Positions 14,856-19,924 of a DNA stretch of 19,924 bases are shown in pieces. The position numbers and the translations under genes are program-made. Under the pieces are notes generated by a model that was given only the letters and a program-made list of their open reading frames with translations, was not told the origin of the DNA and ran no database searches. The stretch's first letter is position 1. Each line of letters begins with the position of its first letter. This stretch comes from Anaeroplasmataceae bacterium (lineage in GTDB: Bacteria > Bacillota_I > Bacilli_A > Acholeplasmatales > JAEDCM01). Location of the stretch: positions 1 through 19,924 of the forward strand of contig JAEDCM010000028.1 in the NCBI GenBank assembly GCA_016294165.1, read 5' to 3'.

Positions 14856-16025
14856 TTATAAAGATCTAATAAATATTTCTTTTATTTCTTCTTTAGTTAA
14901 TAACTTATATCCACCTTCAAGAATTATAGTTGCATTAACAATATCCTCTAATGTTTCTTTGGTTGCACCTAATTCGGTAATATTCATTATAAGACCAAGT
15001 TCATTCATCCAAGCTTCCATAGCATTAAGACCTTCATTTGCAACCTCTTCTTTAGTTTTGTTAGTATCGTCTATATTCCATACGTTTTTAGCAAATCTAA
15101 AAAATCTATCAAGCCCATATTTCATAATATAACGATAATATGGTAAAGATACTGCAGATAGCGTCATTCCATGAGTTGCATTAGTAATAGCTCCGACTGC
15201 TTGTCCTAGCATATGAACCATCCAATCTGTAGATTTACCCTTTGCAACTAGAGTATTTAATGCCCATGTTGCTGTCCACATAATATTACTTCTTGCCTCA
15301 TAATCATTAGGATTCTTCTTTGCAATAAGACTTGAATGAATTAATGAACGCATTAATCCTTCACTAATATAATCACTTGTATTATCATCTTCACCTGAAA
15401 AATATTGTTCACAAATATGATTAAATATATCATATATTCCTGAGATCATTTGATATTCAGGTAAGGTTAAAGTGTATTTAGGATTCAAGATTGCAAATCT
15501 AGGCATTACCTCTTCGCTATTAAAAACATGTCCTATTTTTAATTTTTGTTTTGGATTAGTTATAACAGAACCAGCATTCATTTCAGAACCTGTACCAACC
15601 ATTGTAAGTACACATCCAACTGGAACGATTTTACAATTTGGTTCATCAAATTTAATAAAGTATTTATCCCATGGATCTTCATTGCAATTGATTGAAACTG
15701 CAACAGCTTTTGCATAATCAATTACTGATCCTCCGCCTACAGCAAGTAATAAATCCGCATTTGATTCTCTTGCAATTTTAATACCCTCATATAGTTTTTC
15801 AACTGTTGGATTGGGCATAACACCTGATATTTCTGTTATTTTGTTATTATTCTTTTTTAAAATACTAATTACTTCATCATAGATTCCATTTTTCTTAATA
15901 GATCCTCCACCATAAATTAGTACAATGTTTTTACCATAATTCTTTAATTCATCACTTAAATAGTTAAGTGATTCATCTCCAAAATATAATTTTGTTGGAT
16001 TACAATACTTAAAATTTCCTAACAT
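14856..16025 (-). CDS. Iron-containing alcohol dehydrogenase (BdhA/YugJ-like)
   Basis: An NAD(P)H-dependent group III alcohol dehydrogenase of 389 residues, full length for the butanol-dehydrogenase-like branch. The nucleotide loop is GGGSVIDYAKA (97-107). The four metal ligands expected in this family are present: Asp199 and His203 in GIYDIFNHICEQY, His271 in WMVHMLGQ, and His285 in NATHGMTLS. It should reduce an aldehyde to an alcohol, or the reverse, in the cytoplasm; substrate chain length cannot be read. It lies 13 bp behind the decarboxylase-cupin gene and 17 bp before the flavoprotein gene. Its place in a MarR-controlled redox operon favours aldehyde detoxification over fermentation. 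AAGGAGTG precedes the ATG. Confidence 0.93.
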   Translation of the reverse strand: MLGNFKYCNPTKLYFGDESLNYLSDELKNYGKNIVLIYGGGSIKKNGIYDEVISILKKNNNKITEISGVMPNPTVEKLYEGIKIARESNADLLLAVGGGSVIDYAKAVAVSINCNEDPWDKYFIKFDEPNCKIVPVGCVLTMVGTGSEMNAGSVITNPKQKLKIGHVFNSEEVMPRFAILNPKYTLTLPEYQMISGIYDIFNHICEQYFSGEDDNTSDYISEGLMRSLIHSSLIAKKNPNDYEARSNIMWTATWALNTLVAKGKSTDWMVHMLGQAVGAITNATHGMTLSAVSLPYYRYIMKYGLDRFFRFAKNVWNIDDTNKTKEEVANEGLNAMEAWMNELGLIMNITELGATKETLEDIVNATIILEGGYKLLTKEEIKEIFIRSL

Positions 16026-16038
16026 TTTCTTTCACTCC

Positions 16039-16791
16039 TTATTTTAATTTATTATATTCTTCATCATTTACTTTATCTAACCATTCAGTTGATGAATTAT
16101 CTCCAGGAACTTCAATAGCTAAATGTGAAAACCAAGAATCCTTTGATGCACCATGCCAATGCTTTACTCCTGATGGAATATTAATACAATCACCAGGATT
16201 TAATTCTTCTGCTTCCTTACCATATTCTTGATAGTATCCACTTCCTGCTACACAAATAAGAATTTGACCTCCACCATTTGAAGCATGATGTATATGCCAA
16301 TCATTACGACATTTGGGTTCAAAGGTTACATTATGTATCTTTATCTGTTTAGTAGAAATAGGATATAAATAGCTTTTGCCAATAAAGTATTTTTCAAATT
16401 CTTTATTCTCATCACCAATTGGAAAGATCATTTTACTTTGATGTATTTCTTTCTCATTTAATGGTAACTCATCATTCCATACTTCTTTTGCCATATTAAA
16501 TGCTGCCCATGCTTTCGGCCATCCAGCATAGAAGGAAATATGAGTTATGATACTAACAATTTCTTTTCTAGTAACACCATTATTTTTTGCATTAGTCAAA
16601 TGATAAATAAGCGAATTATCTATAACACCAGAAGATATTAAGGATACTACTGTAATAATACAACGTGTTTTTAAATCAATATCCTCATTATTCCAATTTT
16701 CACCAAATAAAACATCATCATTAAAATGAGCAAATTCTTTTGCAAATTCACCTAATGAATCTCTACCTGCTGTTTGAACTATTTTTTTCAT
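16039..16791 (-). CDS. Carboxymuconolactone decarboxylase (AhpD-like)-cupin fusion protein
   Basis: A 250-residue two-domain protein. Residues 1-110 form a carboxymuconolactone decarboxylase/AhpD-like helical domain (LKTRCIITVVSLIS, then YHLTNAKNNGVTRKEIVSII and YAGWPKAWAAFNMAKEV). The peroxidase-type CXXC of AhpD is absent and His64 is in the usual active-site helix. Residues 140-235 form a cupin with the first metal motif NDWHIHH (His166, 168, 169), the turn GSGYYQEYG, and a second motif around PSGVKHWHG (His211, 213). This fusion is a recurring architecture in Bacillota and other bacteria, but its reaction is not established. It follows the flavodoxin gene by 2 bp and precedes the alcohol dehydrogenase, consistent with joint handling of a reactive carbonyl or quinone. 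Confidence 0.88.
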   Translation of the reverse strand: MKKIVQTAGRDSLGEFAKEFAHFNDDVLFGENWNNEDIDLKTRCIITVVSLISSGVIDNSLIYHLTNAKNNGVTRKEIVSIITHISFYAGWPKAWAAFNMAKEVWNDELPLNEKEIHQSKMIFPIGDENKEFEKYFIGKSYLYPISTKQIKIHNVTFEPKCRNDWHIHHASNGGGQILICVAGSGYYQEYGKEAEELNPGDCINIPSGVKHWHGASKDSWFSHLAIEVPGDNSSTEWLDKVNDEEYNKLK

Positions 16792-16793
16792 TT

Positions 16794-17774
16794 CTATCCC
16801 TCCATCACTTTTATTGTAATTACAATCTCACCCTTTCCTACTATTTCATTTAGATTATTTATATATTTTGTCTCTAGTTTCCCTAACTTCGTATAACTCC
16901 ATGAATTTGAACCATACATTATTGATATTTGATTTCCATTGTATAATATAATATCACCTGGTTTTGTATTAATCGTTTTGTCTTTTCTAGTTAAGCTAAA
17001 GCCTAATTGACCAACATATTCAAATCCACCATATTCTTCTAATTCCAATGTTAGATTATTTTCTTTTATATGCTCATAAAATTCTTTTGCTGAAGGATTA
17101 TCATCTAAAGTAGCAAACATACTAACATCACCTACTACTATTTCTATTTTCATATCTATATTCTCTTCCTTTTCATTTAAATCAAGTGATTTAACCCACT
17201 CTATAACCTCTTCATTGCTTATATTTGATGAAAATCTTCGACCATCTAATACATTAGCTTTAGGCTCGAGATCTTTTATTTCTGATACACTAGTTTGAAT
17301 ACTACTTCCACCTGAAGTACAAAATGGAATGATAGTATATTCACTTAAATCACAACTATCAAAAAATGTGTATATTATTTTTGGAAGTTTTCCCCACCAA
17401 ATAGGATATCCTATAAAAATAGTATTATATTTCTCTACATCAATACTATTTTTGATTTCAGGCCTTGAATTAGGATTGTTTTGTTCTTGATTTGCCCTAC
17501 AATCGCTATTGTTATAGTTTAAATCAGCACTGGTATAAGGAATACTAGGCACTATTTCAATCAGTTCACAATCTAAATAGCTTGAAATAATTGTCGCAAC
17601 ATTTTCAGTATTATTTGTGGCACTAAAATAAATTACTGCAATATTTAAGTTTGATTTTACTTCCTCACTTGTACCTGATTCATCAGTGGTAATATTGTCA
17701 ATACTATTTGAATTATTTAAACATCCAGTTAAAAATAAAGAAAGAAATAGTAAAACATATAATATTTTTTTCAT
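16794..17774 (-). CDS. Lipoprotein flavodoxin fused to a cyclophilin-like domain
   Basis: A 326-residue lipoprotein. The signal peptide ends in the lipobox LTGC with Cys18 as lipid anchor, so the rest should face outward. Residues 43-198 are a flavodoxin: FMN phosphate loop SATNNTENVA (51-60), the flavin-stacking loop GYPIWWGKLP (122-131) and CTSGGSS (152-158). Residues 207-325 match the small cyclophilin-like beta domain often found next to or fused with such flavodoxins (GDVSMFATLDDNPSAKEF, then a GQLGFSL and a KPGDIILY stretch). An outward-facing flavodoxin implies reduction of something at the cell surface or electron flow across the membrane; the donor is not in this window. It starts 2 bp after marR in the same operon. 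Confidence 0.9.
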   Translation of the reverse strand: MKKILYVLLFLSLFLTGCLNNSNSIDNITTDESGTSEEVKSNLNIAVIYFSATNNTENVATIISSYLDCELIEIVPSIPYTSADLNYNNSDCRANQEQNNPNSRPEIKNSIDVEKYNTIFIGYPIWWGKLPKIIYTFFDSCDLSEYTIIPFCTSGGSSIQTSVSEIKDLEPKANVLDGRRFSSNISNEEVIEWVKSLDLNEKEENIDMKIEIVVGDVSMFATLDDNPSAKEFYEHIKENNLTLELEEYGGFEYVGQLGFSLTRKDKTINTKPGDIILYNGNQISIMYGSNSWSYTKLGKLETKYINNLNEIVGKGEIVITIKVMEG

Positions 17775-17776
17775 AT

Positions 17777-18205
17777 CTATTCCTCAATAATTAATTTAAC
17801 ATTATTATATAAGGCTTCTAAATCATTAATAAATTTATCAGGATTATTAATTTTTTCAAATATCATTCTTTCTTTTTCATAAAGTTTAGCTAAAACATAA
17901 TCAGCATATTCTTTTCCTTTTTCTGTAAGCTTAACATACTTTTCCCTTCTTTTACCAGGAATTGGAATCATTTCAACCATTTGTTGCTGTTCTAAATCCT
18001 TAATTATTGTATTGATTGTAGTTCTAGGTATTGACCACCCATCACAAATATCCTTTTGGCTATGCTTTTCATCATCATTTAAAGCGTATAATACCCAAAG
18101 CACATTAGGTGAAGTAATTTTACTTTTTCTTCCGTATTCATCATAAATACCATCTATTCCATATAGAAGCATACCAAGTTTTTTAAAAAATTGTTTACTA
18201 TTCAT
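17777..18205 (-). CDS. MarR-family regulator of the redox operon
   Basis: A 142-residue winged-helix protein of normal MarR size. The helix-turn-helix is HSQKDICDGWSIPRTTINTI (about 48-67), followed by the wing MVEMIPIPGKRREKYVKLTE (about 76-95) and a C-terminal dimerisation helix. No cluster of sensor cysteines is present (only Cys54), so a thiol-switch mechanism like OhrR or HypR is not obvious; a small-molecule ligand is more likely. The ATG follows GGAGGC. It is first in an operon with four redox genes at gaps of 2-17 bp. Its promoter carries a palindrome across the -10 element, indicating autoregulation together with the redox genes. Confidence 0.92.
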   Translation of the reverse strand: MNSKQFFKKLGMLLYGIDGIYDEYGRKSKITSPNVLWVLYALNDDEKHSQKDICDGWSIPRTTINTIIKDLEQQQMVEMIPIPGKRREKYVKLTEKGKEYADYVLAKLYEKERMIFEKINNPDKFINDLEALYNNVKLIIEE

Positions 18206-18228
18206 ATTCAGCCTCCAATAATTCCATT

Positions 18229-18250
18229 TCGTATTTTTATTATAATACGA
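18229..18250. promoter_or_regulatory. Probable operator of the redox-operon MarR
   Basis: TCGTATT (18229-18235) and AATACGA (18244-18250) form a palindrome with perfect 7-bp arms and an 8-bp centre. It covers the -10 hexamer and the start region of the promoter. Its sequence is unlike the exporter operators at 8896 and 8930, so the two MarR proteins should not cross-bind. Confidence 0.7.
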
Positions 18251-18267
18251 TTTAGGATTATTGTCAA
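18239..18267 (-). promoter_or_regulatory. Consensus promoter of the MarR-led redox operon
   Basis: On the minus strand, perfect TTGACA (18267-18262), a 17-bp spacer and perfect TATAAT (18244-18239). So strong a promoter before a regulator gene implies that it is normally held off by repression. Confidence 0.88.
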
Positions 18268-18353
18268 TCTTTAAAATGTCTATATTTCAAATCATTTATT
18301 ATGTATTTGCTTTAAAAAAAGTTATTTAATGTAATGATATTTTTTTCAAAATA

Positions 18354-18382
18354 AAAATGATTTGAAAAAATCAAATCATTTT
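18354..18382. terminator. Hairpin, possible bidirectional terminator
   Basis: A perfect 12-bp stem, AAAATGATTTGA (18354-18365) with TCAAATCATTTT (18371-18382), has a 5-A loop and T-rich flank on the minus strand. A further copy of the arm TCAAATCATTT lies at 18287-18297. It would end transcripts from the decayed gene or the ATPase gene to its right. Confidence 0.6.
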
Positions 18383-18434
18383 AAAACTTTTAATTATTTT
18401 ACATAATTAATTCATTGTTTTTCATTAGTGGATT

Positions 18435-18572
18435 TTAAATAAATTGAAATCGAGTAAAGATGCTCTCAGGAATATCATCATAAAGCATTCTTAAAGCTTC
18501 AAGATTTCTACTTTTAACAAGCTCACGAGCACCATCTAAATCAGCTAGATGATTCTGCTTTAAATTTTTAAG
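18435..18572 (-). pseudogene. C-terminal remnant of an unrecognised gene
   Basis: An open stretch of 45 codons without a usable start ends in TAA at 18435. It encodes a protein-like, mainly helical tail (LADLDGARELVKSRNLEALR, then MLYDDIPESIFTRFQFI). The frame is closed by TAG at 18575-18573, right where the sequence changes to a GC-richer patch. The composition looks like real coding DNA, so I take it as the 3' end of a gene whose 5' part was lost; I cannot name the family. Confidence 0.45.
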
Positions 18573-18647
18573 CTAGGTTTCCAGTTAAGAGGCATATGGC
18601 GAAAACTCTTTGCGATGCAAAGTGGAGCACGACTTATCCTGTTTCCA
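18573..18647. other. GC-richer patch of unknown origin, possible repeat or mobile-element scar
   Basis: About 47% G+C by hand count, against clearly AT-rich flanks. It is bounded by direct repeats GTTTCCA (18577-18583 and 18641-18647) and contains a short hairpin CTTTGC-GAT-GCAAAG (18608-18622). Long frames are open on both strands but show no start or known motif. It begins exactly where the gene remnant to its left is cut off. Confidence 0.4.
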
Positions 18648-18699
18648 AAAAGTTGTAATTATGTTTTATTAATTTAAAATTATTTTAATTTTGTAACAC

Positions 18700-19923
18700 T
18701 TATGACAATGTAACATCAACCTTATTTAAAAGCCACTCTTCTATATTAAAATGAGTTATTCCATCTTTAGACATATCATATTCATCTAGACTAAATACAT
18801 ATTTTGGTGATGGATCACGAACGGAATCAAAAGCATCAAATTCTCTTTCAATAACATCATCGCTTGATAATAAATACGCTACTTGGATAAAACATTTCTT
18901 ACCATCTTTCATAGCAACAAAGTCAATTTCACCTTTATATGTTTTACCAATCTTAACATCATATCCTCTATATAGTAATTCATTATAAACTAAGTTTTCT
19001 AAAGCATGAGCCACAAATATTTTATTTGAATCATTACAAGCAAGTAAGAATCCATTATCAACAACAAACTGTTTTTCAATATGTTTCAAAGTTCTTTTCG
19101 TTGCTATATCATAACGTTTGACCCTATTTATTAAACATGCTTGCTCTAATTTTTCTAAATATCTATAAACATTTTCACTATAAATTGTGTCAGAATTATT
19201 TTGATTATAATACTCAACAATACTTGATGCCGAAAATTCTTTAGAAGCATTATTGATAATATATTTAGATATTGTAATAAATGTTTCTTTATTTATCTTA
19301 GCTTTAGTATTACATATATCTTTATCAATAATTCCATAATAAATTGATTTTAAATATTCTTTAACATCTTCTTCTAAATCATAATCCATTCTTTGTGGCA
19401 TGCCACCAAATCTAATATAGTTTTGTAAAGGCTTTTTAGGAAGCTCTAATCCATTTTCTTCATAGTATCTTACAAACTCACTATAAGTAAAAGGCATTAT
19501 TTTAAACTCTTTACATCTACCAACAAGCAAACTTGCAAGTCTACCAGATAAAAGTTTAGAATTACTTCCTGTTACAAAGATTGATACATTTTTTGTTGCT
19601 TTAAGTGAAGCTAATACTTTTTCAAATTGTTTAACGTGTTGAATTTCATCTAAGAAAATATAATATTTATTATCATCAACAATTTGTCTTAAGATATAAT
19701 CATTTAATTTATTATAATTTTTAATTTTAGAAAATTTTACATCCTCAAAATTAATAGATATAATATAATCTTTTCTTATTTTCTTCTCATTTATTAACTC
19801 TTCTTTAATTTGATTTAATAAAACACTTTTACCACATCTTCTTACACCTGTTAAAACCTTAATTAAATTAGATTCATAAAATCTTCTTATATTTTCTAAG
19901 TATTGATTTCTTTTAATTAGCAT
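18700..19923 (-). CDS. AAA-type ATPase with DUF4143 domain
   Basis: A 407-residue ATPase of the large AAA_14/DUF4143 family common in gut bacteria and archaea. Walker A is GVRRCGKS (26-33), Walker B YYIFLDEIQ (87-95, Asp92 and Glu93), and the sensor region is FVTGSNSKLLSG (116-127). A winged-helix-like middle follows, and the C-terminal DUF4143 part has the nuclease-like stretch GEIDFVAMKDGKKCFIQVAY (331-350), similar to PD-(D/E)XK folds. The biological role is not established; roles in mobile-element or defence contexts have been suggested. The ATG at the window edge gives the family-typical start MLIKRNQYLENIRRF, so the gene appears complete, but its promoter lies outside. It is next to decayed DNA, as these genes often are. 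Confidence 0.88.
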   Translation of the reverse strand: MLIKRNQYLENIRRFYESNLIKVLTGVRRCGKSVLLNQIKEELINEKKIRKDYIISINFEDVKFSKIKNYNKLNDYILRQIVDDNKYYIFLDEIQHVKQFEKVLASLKATKNVSIFVTGSNSKLLSGRLASLLVGRCKEFKIMPFTYSEFVRYYEENGLELPKKPLQNYIRFGGMPQRMDYDLEEDVKEYLKSIYYGIIDKDICNTKAKINKETFITISKYIINNASKEFSASSIVEYYNQNNSDTIYSENVYRYLEKLEQACLINRVKRYDIATKRTLKHIEKQFVVDNGFLLACNDSNKIFVAHALENLVYNELLYRGYDVKIGKTYKGEIDFVAMKDGKKCFIQVAYLLSSDDVIEREFDAFDSVRDPSPKYVFSLDEYDMSKDGITHFNIEEWLLNKVDVTLS

Positions 19924-19924
19924 A

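Noticed and set aside
18641..18665. Degenerate copy of an IS150-type terminal repeat (CCAAAAAGTTG)
   Set aside because: Only the inner half resembles the family pattern; the outer TG end and the TTGGAC block are missing, so the match is too weak.
18564..18675. Plus-strand open frame through the GC-richer patch as a small gene
   Set aside because: It is open but has no start codon with a ribosome site at its beginning, and the opposite strand is also open over much of the patch, so the frame is not informative.

Overview
The window looks like a chromosomal stretch from an AT-rich, low-GC Gram-positive bacterium (Bacillota/Mycoplasmatota side, for example an uncultured Erysipelotrichia/RF39-like gut lineage; the taxon is inference). 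Signs are the AT-rich bases and Ile/Lys/Asn-rich proteins, GGAGG-type ribosome sites, TTGACA/TATAAT and TGnTATAAT promoters, a lipobox lipoprotein, and MarR, LemA and DUF4143-ATPase families. Trp is TGG, so the code is the standard bacterial one. Thirteen of fifteen intact genes are on the minus strand; the exceptions are an amidohydrolase and a giant surface protein. No rRNA, tRNA, CRISPR or phage genes were seen.

Left part (1-5030): a probable terminal inverted repeat of an IS3-family (IS150-type) element lies at the edge. Next come a TPR/Sel1-repeat protein, a divergently transcribed amidohydrolase_2 protein, a LemA-family protein sharing a terminator with it, a GNAT acetyltransferase, the 3' remnant of a second GNAT gene, and an unrecognised multi-pass membrane protein.

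Middle-left (5187-8990): an exporter operon of a MarR regulator and two half-ABC transporters. Key residues show an asymmetric heterodimer with one consensus and one degenerate ATP site, of the BmrCD/TM287-288 kind. Two 18-bp MarR palindromes cover the -35 and the start site of its promoter, so autoregulation is very likely. Just upstream lie a possible 21-codon leader ORF and a terminator-like hairpin.

Middle (9166-14201): a monocistronic unit with its own promoter and terminator, encoding a 1637-residue membrane-anchored, probably extracellular protein built of degenerate beta-rich modules. Three hairpins fill the gap behind it.

Right part (14308-18270): a five-gene MarR-led redox operon. 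It encodes MarR, a lipoprotein flavodoxin fused to a cyclophilin-like domain, a carboxymuconolactone decarboxylase-cupin fusion, an iron-type alcohol dehydrogenase, and a flavoprotein with the compact cysteine motif of iron-sulfur flavoproteins. A full-consensus promoter with an overlapping palindrome drives it. The likely theme is a response to a reactive electrophile, quinone or aldehyde, with the inducer unknown. Beyond it is decayed sequence (a hairpin, a C-terminal gene remnant and a GC-richer patch), then a DUF4143-type ATPase at the right edge.
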